A stretch of DNA of 64,000 bases from Delphinus delphis (taxonomy: Eukaryota; Chordata; Mammalia; Artiodactyla; Delphinidae): positions 117,285,838-117,349,837 of the forward strand of contig NC_082687.1 of the NCBI RefSeq assembly GCF_949987515.2. Direction: 5' to 3'. The translations under genes and the position numbers were made by a program. Below the pieces are notes generated by a model. It was given only the letters and a program-made list of their open reading frames with translations. It was not told the origin of the DNA and made no database searches. This document shows, in pieces, positions 1 to 12,338 of this stretch (the stretch's first letter is position 1; the number at the start of each line of letters is the position of its first letter).

Positions 1-3000
1 ACACATATTTTATGAATCTAGGACTAATGGCCTGAGGAGAAGACTGGTTGATAATTTCACTGATAGAGATTCAGCATTATAAATAGTAATGATTTTTACA
101 TGCAAACTTACTCTTTTTACTGACAATGTATTTCATTTTAACAAGTAAGAATGTTTTCAGGGAATAGAATTTTTACTCAGATACATAATAATACACAATT
201 ATACAAATTATAAAAATACATAATTATACACAATATAAGGTAAAGATCTTTTGTATCCTAATAAATGTTTAGTCTTCATAATACACCTATGAACAGAACC
301 ATATTGGTGAAGTTGGTGATTGCAAGGGATATGTTTGGGCATAATTGACTTGGCATATAACCTTTGTTTAGTTTAGTCCTATTAAAAATGGAGAAAGAGT
401 AGTCCTTTAGAAAAGTCTCTGCAGCAAGGAAAGTATCACCACATTTAACATGGTTCTTGAGGGAAAAAATATTTCCTGCTGTTCAGACAACTGTAAAAGG
501 TCAGCTAAACACAATCACAGCAGTTGATTCCAAATGTTGACCTCAGAATGTATGCTCTGAAGGAATGCTAATGGCTCCTACCATAGTGCTTTTGCTAATT
601 TGGATACCACTAAAAGCTCCACTTGACAAGCATAATGATGAACTGCACTTTTCCCATCAAGCAACACATGTTTGGATGATAGGCAGCTCTATTAAGTTGT
701 GGATTTGTTTTTTTCCAAGGACCAATTTTTCATCTTGCTCTGCAAACCCATGAAGCTGCTCAAAACTCACACAACTTATTGCTGATAAACGGAACCCCAG
801 CTTCAGGATTGGGCCTGGTGGGGGCCGGGGTACAGGGTATAATGACGCATCTGTTTTATCAACATAAAACCCCTTTGGTTCTCAAAAGGATGAATTTTCT
901 GTTTGTACTCTAGTACATCTGACTCCACTGGATGAATGGTTTTATGCTTCAGAAACATGCTTTATTATCCACCTAATCTTATTTTATTTAAAAAAATTAA
1001 ATAAATTTAAATGAAATGTGAATAACTCTATTCCTAATTTAAATGTTCATTGTTGAGCATTGTTTTATTCTTGACTTATTAACAACTCTCTCATGATTCT
1101 TTATTTTAATAATTTCATGCAAGACAACAAAAAAATATATTTGTCAGTCAATAGACAAATATTTTTCAAAACTGGGTGAAATTCTCTTTCTCATTGCTTT
1201 TGTTGCTTCCTTATAGCCTTGGAAATATTGAGTTCATTTAATTTTTGCAATAAATTAGTGTATTCTTTCAAAACAAAAGGAATGAGTATTAAAAGGATAG
1301 ACCCTCCCAGAACAAAACTAACTGAATCACTTCAAATTTCAATAGCATCATTGCTTTGGCACTTAAAGATATGCTTCTGCTTCCAAGAGTATCATTTAAA
1401 ATATAAATGCACTTGGAGATATAAACTTTAAACCTGTTTCAGTCAGCATATTAATTATCATTTAAGACCTTAGCAAGAATTTGTGGGCATCTGTTAGAGA
1501 TAAATTGAAATACATTTTATGCCAAATCAGAAATGAGCCTGGCTATGAAAACATTCTTCAAGAAGCACTGCTTACCTGGTTTTGGCCTCTTTGGACTCAG
1601 AATCTTAATTTTAATAGTCAAACAGGGATTCCCCTTGGTAGAAAATGTATATAAGATTATCTTAAAGTATTCTTAAATTTGAGATTGTATGATCATGATA
1701 CATGGTTCATTGAGAACTATTAAATTCACGTTATAAAATGAAATCTAAACACATTAGTATCATTTAGGGTCCTAGCAGGAAATAGGTGGCCTGTTCAAAG
1801 GAGTAATTAAAGATAATGTAATGCAGGGACTAAAGGCAGGCTCAAGTGAACCAACAAATGATAATGAAGCACCCAGAGATCAAGAGCAGGAAGCTATTAT
1901 TACCCTTAGGCCTGAAGATGCAAAGAGATGGTGTGTGTTATTGGAATATAACAAGAGTTAAGGCATGGTAGAGGGACAGACGGACAAGAGCTCTAACTGT
2001 CTAGATCAAGGAGCAAAGCCATTGCCAAATCCTGGCCCAGCAGGTCTTGCAGGGAGAACACCTCCCTGACCTCTCATTTCCCTTGCTCTTTGATCTCTTA
2101 CTGGGGCTTCCCGTTGACCAAATCCAACCAGGAGTTGGCAGGCAAGGGAACTTGGTCACTGCAGTCTCTACAGGCCAATCCTCCCACTGCCATAAAGAGG
2201 CGCCAGGGAGGGTAGAGAATGGGCCTGGAAGGGCAGACGGATAATAACCAGCACAGCATTTTACCATAATCATAATTATACAGAATGTAAACCTCCAGGA
2301 ATAACTGAATGTTATTCTTCACTAAGGACTGGTGGGAGCTCTGTTGCTATTCTACTCCTCTGAATTTCTCTTCTTCCAGGATCTGAAGGTTCTCTTCTAG
2401 GTTTTTAGTCATTTCTTGTCCCACTGAATCTGTGCTGGAATATGATGCAATCCTTATAGCAGGGCTGTTTCTGTTTTTTTGCAAAATAATCCCTTTTTTT
2501 TCTTTCTTTTTTGCTAAAGTTTGCTTATTATCAAGTCCTGAATAGTTGATTTCAATGAAGGATTTCTCCCTCTGACGTAATTCTTAATATCCTGCTGCCT
2601 AATTTCCCCATTTTACTGGGATGGCTTTCGTCAGTTCATTGAGCTGTACAGCTATCTCCTTAAATTGATTGTCCTGCCCTACATGTCCTTCTTACATTTG
2701 GTGTTCCATCCACCCTGGCAATGAGAAGGGCTTTTAAATTTTATTTTAATGGGAGAAGCCACTTTCTTATTGGATCAAGCTTCACAGTGTGAAATAATTA
2801 TTTTTAACGTATAATCAGTTTAAACATCTGTCTTCCTCCATTCTTCACTATTCTTTACTTCTGTTTTTCTAGTTCCTTCACCATAGATTTGATTTCCTTT
2901 TTTTCTGTTTACTTAAAATGCTATGAATTAAATGTTGACATTATGGTGTATAATAAATTGTGCGTAATGGGTGAAAAGTGTTTAAGATGGTCTTATAGGT

Positions 3001-3142
3001 TAACAGGTAAATTAAAACTCAGGGCTGCTTTTACAGTCTGAAGATCTATTTACCTCTCCCAAGCAGAAATTTCTCAGAGATAGTGGCGCGTTTTTTTATG
3101 TTATATAATTCTAACTGTTGCCTCCTTTTTCACCCCACTCAG
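1..3142 (+). other. SYNPO2 intron 1 (3' part)
   Basis: This is non-coding sequence upstream of the first visible SYNPO2 exon, and it ends in a pyrimidine-rich tract and CAG at 3140-3142. The first coding exon, which should carry the N-terminal half of the PDZ domain with its carboxylate-binding loop, is not in the window. The stretch at about 1758-2245 reads like a decayed interspersed repeat (starting GGGTCCTAGCAGGAAATAGG) whose family I cannot name. The open frames here are short, lack splice context and match no family I know. Confidence 0.8.
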
Positions 3143-3294
3143 ATCCGAAGCCAGAGCAAAGCCTCCGGGTCTGGGCTCTGTGAGGGGGATGAAGTGGTTT
3201 CTATCAATGGCAGTCCTTGTGCAGACCTCACCCACCCAGAAGTCGTCAAGCTCATGGAGAGCATAACAGACTCTCTCCAAATGCTCGTCAAAAG
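3143..3294 (+). CDS. SYNPO2: SYNPO2 exon 2: C-terminal half of the PDZ domain
   Basis: This 152-nt internal coding exon starts after a pyrimidine tract and CAG and ends at AAAG|GTAAGA. Translation from 3143 reads IRSQSKASGSGLCEGDEVVS and runs on to QMLVK. The G-L-C-E-G-D-E-V-V-S-I-N-G stretch is the classic PDZ core (the G-D-x-(I/V)-x-x-(I/V)-N-G strand and turn), followed by the alpha-B helix residues H-P-E-V-V-K-L-M. The N-terminal half of the domain, with its peptide-binding loop, must lie in an upstream exon. Two bases (AG) remain at the 3' end; they join the A that opens the next exon to give an Arg codon, so the phases agree. In synaptopodin-2 the PDZ domain is a protein-docking module at the Z-disc and actin bundles. 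Recognition as SYNPO2 rests on the combination with the next exons. Confidence 0.95.
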
Positions 3295-6200
3295 GTAAGA
3301 AGATTCGTTGGAATGTATATTTTCTCCCGAAGCTACATGGGAAAGCTATAGCTCCTACTACCATATAAATTGTTATTTATGGGGAAATAAGGGTGCTCCG
3401 TAGGTCAGTATAGTTAAACAGAAAAATCATAGTGTTTGAAAAATGGCAATTCTAATCAACTGAATTTTCTGGTTGAGAATTAACTTGAAGATTTTGTTTC
3501 AAGAACTCTGTTGAAAATCTTAGGTATTTTAGACTACTTCCTTAGGAAGCTCAGTATATTGAATATAATACTTCTAGGTCAAGATGCTTTGGTGGGTCAG
3601 GATCACTAAATTAAAATTCCTAGATTCCTAGATTAATTTAAAATGTTTAAATGTCACAATGTTATACTGTATAATATTTATTTGAATAGAAAGAGGATGC
3701 CTAGGAGAAGGAAAAGAACCAAGAAACCCTTAAAAGCAGTCCAATTTCTGTTTGCCAGAAAAACCAGTATTTGGATATGGGCAAAAGCTGATGGTTAGTT
3801 TTTGGACTATCAATGCAAATCACTTGTCAATTTGATCTCTCCAAATTACCCTCCTGACCTAATTGCTTAAAAATACAGAAGTAAACTTTAAACATAAAAA
3901 CAAAAGAAAACAATGAGGGTAATCACAAAAAACTATAGCATCAACATTTTTACCATGTGCAAATGGTAGTATAGTCCACATTAACTTTGCAAACGAGGCC
4001 CTGACCATGGCATTATAATGAATCCACAAAGGAACACTCTGGCGTCCTAGAGAGCAGCCTTCAGAAAGACAAGAGAAGGACTTTTCACACAGAATTTCAA
4101 AACCTTCTAGGTTTTGCCTTAACTCTGCAGAAAGACTACGTACAGCATTACCCCTCTGATAATCATTCAATATGATTCCATTTCTATACAAATGTGAACT
4201 CACTTTGGCCAAAATTTTGTGAAAATAAAAGAAATCTACCATTTGTCTCAGAATCTCCCATCTAAATATTTACCCTTCAAGCTCAGTGTTTAAGCCTCTG
4301 GGATCCTACTTATTTATAAAGCTGCCATTTGCTTTTAAAAGGGATCTAACAGTAATGTTGCCAAGTGTAGTCACAGGGTTGGCCATTATTATGCATCAAT
4401 CTCTGAGGTATCTGAAGTGTTCAATCACATCCAAAATGGGAGAAAAACCTTTTCTAACTTATTCCCTTGTAGTGTCTTTGCTGATTTAATGAGGCCAGTC
4501 TCTTCAGAACACACTTGTAGTCTGAGACATCCCCTACTAGTTTTTGTTTTGATTATGATTGACTACCATTGGGAAAGTCCTTGATGGTTTAAAGTTGAGT
4601 CTTAGGTACCTATTTACTTTCAGAAATAAATAGACTCATTCTCTGCTACTTTTAAGAACTGGAATCATGATTATTATTATTTTTCCCTTTAAAAAATAAA
4701 TAAATAATTGACGAGATTCAAAATGGAATCTCAAATTAAAATCAGCCCAAAGGTAATCATCATCATCATCATCACCACCACCACCACCACTACCAATCTG
4801 GGTAACTGAACATTGTTTCCTGGAATTAAATATTTCTCTCACTCATGTAACTGTTGTCTATCCCTAGAGGACAAGCGATTTACTTTTCCTGGACTATTGC
4901 CCAGAGATAGCTGGGTCAGACTACCTTAAAAAAATCCTCCTTTAACATTGTCTCTATTACAGTAAATTTCATTTAAATGATTATATATATATACCCATAT
5001 AATTATGACACATAAATTGTGGAATTGAGTACCTATGTGCCCTGAATGGAAATGAGCATGTTAAGGTATAAAGCTTTAACCTCTAGTTCTTTTATGATTT
5101 TTATTCATGTACAGCTATCCATTTTACCTTGGCTACCAATAAATGTTAACATTTTTCTGACCCATTTGCCTGTATTACAGTGTGTAAGGCTGGAACGAAT
5201 TCAAACTTTTCTCTTCTCAGCTTCATAACTGATTGCTAACATAATTCAAAGTGATTTAATCTACTTCCATCTCAAGGCCTTCCTAAATTAAAACTCTCTG
5301 GCCTTTTGGTACCCTCAAATTCAGTTGCATACAGTGTATTCATCATTTCCTATAAAAGGAAGATCTAATTTGCTTTCAACATGTTTAAAAAATACTATAT
5401 TATAATTTTTTTTTGGTATTACCAGGAAGCTTTACAGATTATTTGCATAGAGAAAGCTGCATTTCATTTGACTGTTAGTTTGTGTTTTGTTTATTTTTGT
5501 TTTGCTAAATGCAGTCAAAAGCAAAGTTAGGAGTAATTATTTTGAATATTAGTCTTAAATTTTACTACAACATAAATTCAAAGGTAAATTCCCTTGAGTA
5601 GAATAGAAGTAGGGGCTCACTCCCTTCAATTGATGACCCTGCATTAGTTAGGGCACGTTTTGTGGGAAGAAGAAAGGGGCCAAGATAGGCGCTGCTGCTT
5701 CTTTAAAAAACTTACAAATGTAAGAAATGAAGGCATCTCCTACAGCTGTTCTGTGAATGATGCTTCTCTTCTAAAAGCAGCTAGAGTTTAAATTAGAGTT
5801 TTAGCAAGAAGTTGTTTAACCCTTAACTGACACTGCTTCTTGCAAACCCAAATTTGCAAAACTATCTGGGAATGGTAAAGGTCAAAATCAAAGGACTGTG
5901 GTGAACAGCTGTGGGCTCCTTAGCTGAGAGATTAAGGAACAGTTTGACTTCAGAGATCCTATAAGGAAAATGCTCCAAGAGAGCAAGTTCAAGTAGAGAA
6001 GGGGAGACATCTCAGATTATAAATACTCCATGACTCAATGATTCATTGCCGCATGGAAAGGATTTCTCTTTACACAAGAGTACTGGGCTGGGGTCCACTT
6101 ATTACAAAACACATGCTCATTGGAGCTTAAAAAAACAGCTTCTATTTCATTCCTTTCAAGAAAGCACAGCCTCTAAAAGAATTACTTGAGTTATCTGTAT

Positions 6201-6647
6201 ATTAATATTGCTCTGAAGCTGCTGAATATGTTTATGAGACTTTATAATGTCCAGACCTAAACTTAGTCAATAAGACATTAAAATGCTTTGTCATATTATA
6301 ACAAGCATGGTTATTTGAAAACACCCCAATAATTATAGATGAAGGGCATCCATGTAGCTATAACTTGTGCTTTGAAAAAAATAAAAGCTGAATTTAGGAT
6401 GGATTTCCGTTTCATAACCTTTTGTGAGCATTTTTGCTTTGCTTTAAAAGACAAGTTTATTTGGAAGATCTTTAAATAATAATATAAACATGTTGCCAAT
6501 TTCTGTTTTCAAATATGTTGCAGTTGACATTTAAGAGGAAATATTTTTATTGTATCCTGTATTAGACATCATAAAAGTGTCAGGAAGTTCTTTGGCAGGT
6601 GTAACACACTCTGATTTAACTGTCTGGACTGATTTTTCTGTGTGCAG
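3295..6647 (+). other. SYNPO2: SYNPO2 intron 2
   Basis: This is a 3.35-kb GT-AG intron. It contains a short ATC/ACC trinucleotide tract at 4756-4793 and otherwise unremarkable AT-rich sequence. A 127-codon minus-strand open frame at 3859-4242 has no recognisable domain, and I do not call it a gene. The acceptor is TGTGTGCAG at 6639-6647. Confidence 0.85.
4756..4793. repeat. (ATC)6 followed by (ACC)n trinucleotide tract
   Basis: Six ATC units run directly into about six ACC units inside SYNPO2 intron 2. It is a potential microsatellite and needs no functional explanation. Confidence 0.9.
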
Positions 6648-7447
6648 ACCATCCAGTGGAATAAGTGAGACTTTGAACTCTGAAACTGAAAACAAAAACC
6701 ACGAGCGTCTCATCCATGAAGGGTACGTGGAAAGTACCACCCTACAGATTCGACCAGCCACAAAGAGCCAGTACAGGGAGTTCTACATTGCCCAGGTCAA
6801 GAGTGGAGCTCCCCTAGCTGAGGACCAAGCAAGTGGTGCTGGTTTTTCTGGGAGCATAAAAGAAGAAACAGGCCTGGCTCCTCACACGTATGACTCTAAA
6901 AGTGGACGCTTACCAGAAGAGGTTATCTTAAGGGAGAAGGCAGAAGCGGGGCGGCCAGGCACTGTGGTTGAGCTACAACTGTCCCTTTCACAAGAGAGAC
7001 ACAAGCGCACTAGTGCCCCTGTAGTGGCTCTCCTGGGAACTGAAAAATCTAAGCCTCCTGACCAAGATCCTAATTTACAGCATGACGGGATCGTCCACAT
7101 AAATTCTGTCCCCACTAATGAGAAAGGGGAGCCTTGTCTGAGGTCCAGCAAGATAATCCAGATCTCCAGTGGCCAAGAGTTGAGAGTGATCCAGGGAAGT
7201 GAAGCAGGAGACACCGGGCTGCCCCGAGTGGAAGTGATCTTCGACTGCTCTGATAGGCAGAAGACGGAAGGGAGCAGGCTTCAGGCAGGAAAGGGGTGTG
7301 TGGATTCTCCAGTGGAAGGAGGGCAGTCAGAAGCACCTCCTTCTCTGGTATCCTTTGCAGTCTCATCAGAAGGCACAGAGCAGGGAGAAGATCCACGCTC
7401 AGAAAGGGATCACAGCAGACCTCACAAGCACAGAGCACGCCACGCAC
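6648..7447 (+). CDS. SYNPO2: SYNPO2 exon 3: disordered region after the PDZ domain
   Basis: This 800-nt coding exon follows TGTGTGCAG and ends at GCAC|GTAAGT. The first base completes an Arg codon begun in exon 2, giving KR-PSSGISETLNSE. The last base (C) joins GG from the next exon to give Arg, reading HAR-LRRSES. The product is hydrophilic, rich in Ser, Glu and Gly, and has no membrane segment or folded domain I can see. Its opening residues, including HERLIHEGYVESTTLQIRPA, match the segment I remember just after the PDZ domain of mammalian synaptopodin-2. The frame stays open for 98 bases upstream of the acceptor and beyond the donor to 7593, but that is intron read-through. Splice consensus and phase agreement support the boundaries given. 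Confidence 0.94.
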
Positions 7448-10122
7448 GTAAGTCCTGCCCTGGGGGCCACTGCTGGGCTGTTGGAAGGGGCTTGGGAGAT
7501 AGGGTATTTTGCTCCTGCTTTGCCTGCGTGAATTCCTTTTTCTTTTTTTTGGTAAGATTTTCTTACGTCTCTCATTGGCTTTTTTTTTTTTAATTTATTA
7601 ATGCACAAAATAACAAACATGAAATTGTGGAAAATACCAATTTCTGAACTGGAAGTAATAAGTTTGAACTTTGTAGTAGATTTAAATGTTTTTAATGCAT
7701 TTTGTTTTATTCCCAAAGACACAGGAACTGTTAAAGAAAATAATACTGTTAATGTGCCTTTTTGATTTGTCTCAGAATATTGTGATATTTCATGTTAAAA
7801 TAGCATCTGAGGGTATCTGAAGTCATGTGGATGCTGAGTTTAACTGTCAAAAACTGTTGAGTCTGCTGCTGAGAGGTGTCTTTAAAATACAGTCTCCACC
7901 ACTGATATTAAAAGCAGATCCTCGTTTTGAAAAAAAATCATTGTGCAGCATGATGATGCTTGCAGAAGTGAGTTTGACGGACAAGGACATGTGGAATACT
8001 AAGCAGTTACATGATCCTCTCCGTTTTGTAAGTCTTCACTAGACCGCAAAGCGTTTCATCTACCTTCTAGACACAAAAGTCAATCCCCAGGGCCATGTGG
8101 AGGCATATAAATGTCCCCCAACACAAAATATATTTTAAAGTCAAGGTTTTTTACAGTGTTTTGTTTTACCCAGGGGAGCGATTACAGATTGGAGAATGAA
8201 GATAAGAATAGCAGTTAGGTTTTATGATTTTTGCTATTTTCTTTCATGTGCTTTTTAGAAACAAATTTGGAATTTCATTTGAAGAGGTAAAAACTGACTG
8301 TCAAAGGCACTTGAATGTATGAATGATACACAAAAGTAATGATCTTGGTTATTCAAAGTATATTAAGTCTCCTAACTATTGTTATTCCTTTTAAAGCGTA
8401 TTTTTAGCATAACCATTTGTAGTTGAATTGGCAAGTGATGTTAATCATTCTTTATACTTTAAGCATCTGTATGCATCTTCACATTTATAGCATATTAAAC
8501 AAGTGCATTAAGGCAGCACTCACACATATTTTACATGTTGGCAGTGAAGTTAGCAACAACTGTGACTGTCAATTTAATAGTAAGTTGTATAACACTAGTT
8601 AAAAAGGAATTACATTTAGGAATGACCACACTTTTTACTATATTCTCTAAATAAAATTTGATTACCAGTGAATATCTGTAATTTTGTTATAAAACTATTC
8701 TGATTCTATTTTATTTTTGAAAAAGTAACCATTAAGTCTGATTTTTTCCAGTGAAAAATAGAGCTGATTTCCAATTAAAAAAATATTCAGAAAGATTTTC
8801 TGAAATTTCCATTTAACTATTTTGAGGAACTCAAAAATTATTTGTGAACCATGCTCATTTATCATGGAACACATGATTATAATTAGCTGGTACTATAAAT
8901 TAATTTGCCACCAATTTATTTTTTATAACAATAATAATAAAATTAAAAATTGAAATATAGCTTTTTGTTATTTTAAAACTGTCAAGTTCTCATTTTACAT
9001 GACTTAATTTCCGCATCAGTTTTCACCCACAGTTATAAGAGTCACTAGTAATATAATTTAAAAATTTCCCCAAGATTTACACTTATTCTTTTTTTTTTTT
9101 TTTTTTTTTTTTTGCGGTACGCGGGCCTCCCACCGTCATGGCCTCTCCCGCCGCGGAGCACAGGCTCCGGACGCGCAGGCCCAGCGGCCATGGCCCACGG
9201 GCCCAGCCGCTCCGCGGCACGTGGGATCCTCCCGGACCGGGGCACGAACCCGCGTCCCCCGCATCGGCAGGCGGACCCCCAACCACTGCGCCACCAGGGA
9301 AGCCCTACACTTATTCTTGCTGCATCTAAAGTAGTATTATATTTCCAAGATGGTAATAATTTACAAACAAATTTATCTAGACAACTTTGTAGCTAAAATT
9401 TCTTAAATGTATTCACAATAATCTTGTATTCTGAATTATTATTAATTATTGATTTGGTACCTTCAATTATTATTCATTCAGTTTTTTGACTTTATATTAA
9501 TTTAGCAGCTGTGAATGCAAAGACTTTGGGAGAATGACAAAGTAAAAAAAAAGAAACAGAAAACTTAAATATTTAAACTTATTACTTTGAAACATTTAGG
9601 TAAACAATATTTTCTTGTTTCCCCCTCCCACTTTTTAAAAATGCTTGGAAATGTTTTATATCAACATTTTATTTTTTAAATATGGAAATGCAAGGTATGT
9701 CCTAACTTGTTTTCAGAAAATATTATGTCCTTAAATTCTTTCCTTTGTAATTTTAATTACATCCGACTAACTGACATTTATTTTCCAGTGTTTATTGTTA
9801 AAGTGTAAGGAGCCATACAGAAACAAATTATGAAACATATATTCTAACCAACATATATAAAATGTATTTACAGGAAAAAATGAAATGGCATATTATATAT
9901 ATACAAATTATATCTGTATTATACCATCATGTATATCATTACAGAAGTATATATTTTGAAAGAAATAAGAAAGAGAAATGAGTTGGATTGTTTCAAAATT
10001 CAGTACCCAACTGTAAACATGTTTTTTCTGCATTCATTTTCCCCCAGGAGAGTTGATTTCTGGGTTGCCATGGAGTCTTCCTTGAACTCGCCAACTCAGT
10101 ATAATTTTTGTATTTTCCCTAG
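7448..10122 (+). other. SYNPO2: SYNPO2 intron 3
   Basis: This 2.7-kb intron runs from GTAAGT to TTTTCCCTAG. It is AT-rich and carries one young CHR-type SINE in reverse orientation at 9091-9305. I see nothing else in it that I can support. Confidence 0.9.
9078..9318 (-). mobile_element. CHR-type tRNA-derived SINE (short form), young copy
   Basis: The body is 9091-9305, in reverse orientation: a poly-T run, then GCGGTACGCGGGCC, then CCACCAGGGAAGCC. A 13-bp perfect target-site duplication, TACACTTATTCTT, lies at 9078-9090 and 9306-9318. The perfect duplication and the intact CpG-rich body suggest a recent insertion. This family is typical of cetaceans and hippopotamus. Short open frames across it are artefacts of the SINE body. 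Confidence 0.93.
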
Positions 10123-12338
10123 GGCTCAGGAGGAGCGAAAGCCAATCAGAAAAGCAGGTGAAAGAAGCAAAATCTAAATGCAAAAGCATTGCGCTCCTTC
10201 TGACAGATGCCCCCAACCCCAACTCCAAGGGGGTGTTGATGTTTAAGAAGCGCCGTCGGAGGGCCAGGAAATACACCCTAGTCAGTTACGGGACTGGTGA
10301 ACTTGATCGAGAGGCAGAGGAGGAGGAGGAAGAAGGCGACAAAGAGGATACATGTGAAGTAGCATTTCTGGGTGCAAGCGAATCCGAGGTGGAGGAAGAG
10401 TTGTTGTCTGACACTGACGACAACACACAAGTTGTGAACTTTGACTGGGATTCTGGACTAGTGGACATTGAAAAGAAACTGAGCAGAGGGGACAAGATGG
10501 AGATGTTGCCAGACACCACAGGCAAGGGGGCCCTCATGTTTGCTAAGAGGAGGGAGAGAATGGATCAGATCACAGCCCAAAAAGAGGAGGAGAGGGTGAG
10601 TGGAATGCCAAGCAGAGAACCAGATGCTGCCCAGATGGATGGCCTGAGAACCATGATATCTTACCAAAGGAAGGAAGAAGAATCGGTGAGAGTGCAGAGA
10701 TCTGCGAGCAAAAGCTACATCGAGGTGAGCCGTGGCCTTGGCCATGTGCCCCAACAGAATGGCTTCACTGGCTTGTCCGAGACAGCAGAGGCTCAGAGGA
10801 TGATCCCTATGAATAGAACGGCCAAACCCTTCCCGGGGTCCGTGAACCAGCCAGCAACCCCCTTCTCTCCAACGCGAAACATGACCAGTCCCATTGCTGA
10901 CTTTCCTGCGCCTCCACCTTATTCTGCTGTCACACCCCCACCTGAAACCTTTTCCAGAGCAGTGTCAAGTCCGACAGCTGGCCCAGCACAGCTCCCTCCG
11001 TGGCCCCAGCCTGGCCCATGGTCCCAGCCAGCCTTTTACGATTCATCTGAACAAATAGCTTCCCGGGATGAAAGGATTGCAGTGCCAGCAAAAAGAACAG
11101 GAATATTGCAGGAGGCCAAAAGGAGAAGCACGACAAAACCCATGTTCACTTTTAAAGAGCCCAAAGTAAGCCCAAATCCTGAACTCTTGTCACTTCTTCA
11201 AAATTCGGAAGGCAAAAAGGGCACTGGGGCAGGAGGAGATTCCGGACCAGAAGAAGACTACCTCAGTTTAGGAGCAGAGGCTTGTAATTTCATGCAAAGC
11301 CCCACTGCAAAACAAAAGACCCCACCTCCTGTCGCTCCAAAGCCTTCTGTCAAGTCCTCATCCTCCCAACCAGTAACTCCAGTTTCTCCAGTCTGGTCGC
11401 CAGGAGTGGCTCCAGCCCAACCTCCTGCCTTCCCCACATCCAACCCATCACATGGCACCGTTGTTTCCTCCATCAAAATAGCGCAGCCTTCTTACCCTAC
11501 TGCCCGGCCTGCTAGTGCTCTGAGCCTGGCTGGTCCCTTCAAAGGACCACAAGCATCGGTAGCCAGTCTGAACTACACTCCCAAACCATCAGCTCCCACA
11601 CCAACGGTAAACACTGCTCATACTGGCGCAATGGGACCATCCAATGAGCTTCCAGGAATGAGTGGGAAAGGAGCCCAGCTCTTTGCTAAAAGGCAGTCGA
11701 GGATGAAAAAGTACGTGGTAGATTCAGACACCGTGCAGGCCCATGCTGCCCGTGCTCAGTCTCCCACTCCATCTCTCCCGGCCGGCTGGAAGTACTCCTC
11801 CAATGTCCGAGCACCTCCTCCTGTGGCCTACAATCCCATCCACTCCCCCTCCTACCCACTGGCTGCTGTCAAGTCCCAGCCATCAGCCCCACAGGCCTCC
11901 AAATCAAGCAAGAAAAAGGGCAAGAAACCCCTTAATGCTTTGGATGTCATGAAGCACCAACCTTATCAGTTAAATGCATCCTTGTTTACTTTCCAACCTC
12001 CAGATGCAAAGGATGGCCTCCCTGCAAAGTCATCAGTCAAGGTCAGTTCACTGCCAGCCATGAAGCAAGCTATTCCTCCTCGGCCAGTGAATGCTGGCTC
12101 GCCCACTAATGTGCAGGCCTCGTCTGTGTACTCAGTGCCAGCCTATAGCTCTCAGCCTTCCTTCTTTGCCGAGGCCACCTCACCAGTAAGCGCCTCCCCA
12201 GTGCCCGTGGCCATTCCCACCTCTCCAAAGCAAGAATCAGCCTCGACATCTTACTTTGTGGCACCAAGGCCGAAGTTCTCAGCAAAGAAAAGTGGTGTCA
12301 CAGTTCAGGTGTGGAAACCATCTGTTGCGGAAGAGTAA
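10123..12338 (+). CDS. SYNPO2: SYNPO2 exon 4: main disordered scaffold exon, with short-isoform stop
   Basis: This 2216-nt exon starts after TTTTCCCTAG. Its first two bases finish an Arg codon, and it then reads LRRSESQSEKQVKEAKSKCK and on to a TAA at 12336-12338. Visible features, in order: a basic cluster KKRRRRARK near 10245-10271 (nuclear-localisation type); an acidic run EAEEEEEEG; a Tyr-containing PPPY WW ligand at 10911-10922; a long Pro/Ser-rich region; and three copies of a KG-x3-F-x-KR motif (10227-10274, 10524-10562, 11667-11714). Synaptopodin-2 is an actin-bundling, alpha-actinin- and filamin-associated protein of muscle Z-discs that can shuttle to the nucleus. Its PPPY motif is reported to bind the WW domain of BAG3 in chaperone-assisted autophagy. 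Reading to the stop gives a C-terminus close to VWKPSV-x-EE, as I remember for the 1093-residue human form. An internal donor at 12308|12309 allows the alternative ending. Confidence 0.96.
12303..12314 (+). promoter_or_regulatory. SYNPO2: Internal alternative 5' splice site in SYNPO2 exon 4
   Basis: The coding sequence GTT CAG|GTG TGG contains a CAG|GTGTGG donor at 12308|12309, ten codons before the stop. Splicing here removes the codons for VWKPSVAEE and the stop. It leaves phase 0, which matches the distal exon at 38993. The donor is moderate, with GTGTGG rather than GTAAGT. That fits facultative use, but its use is inferred and not shown. Confidence 0.75.

Noticed and set aside
3083..3142. 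In-frame ATG upstream of SYNPO2 exon 2 as an alternative start
   Set aside because: The frame runs through the polypyrimidine tract and acceptor CAG. The exon starts at 3143 with correct phase, and the upstream residues have no PDZ character.
3859..4242. 127-codon minus-strand open frame in SYNPO2 intron 2
   Set aside because: No recognisable domain, no splice or polyadenylation context, and composition like the surrounding intron.
6550..6647. Start codon at 6550 for a 347-residue protein covering SYNPO2 exon 3
   Set aside because: The frame crosses an acceptor and, at the other end, the GTAAGT donor into a T-rich intron. Splice phases on both sides fit the exon 6648-7447.
10286..12338. Antisense and alternate-frame open frames under SYNPO2 exon 4 and exon 3
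   Set aside because: They are shadows of the real, biased coding sequence. None has independent support.
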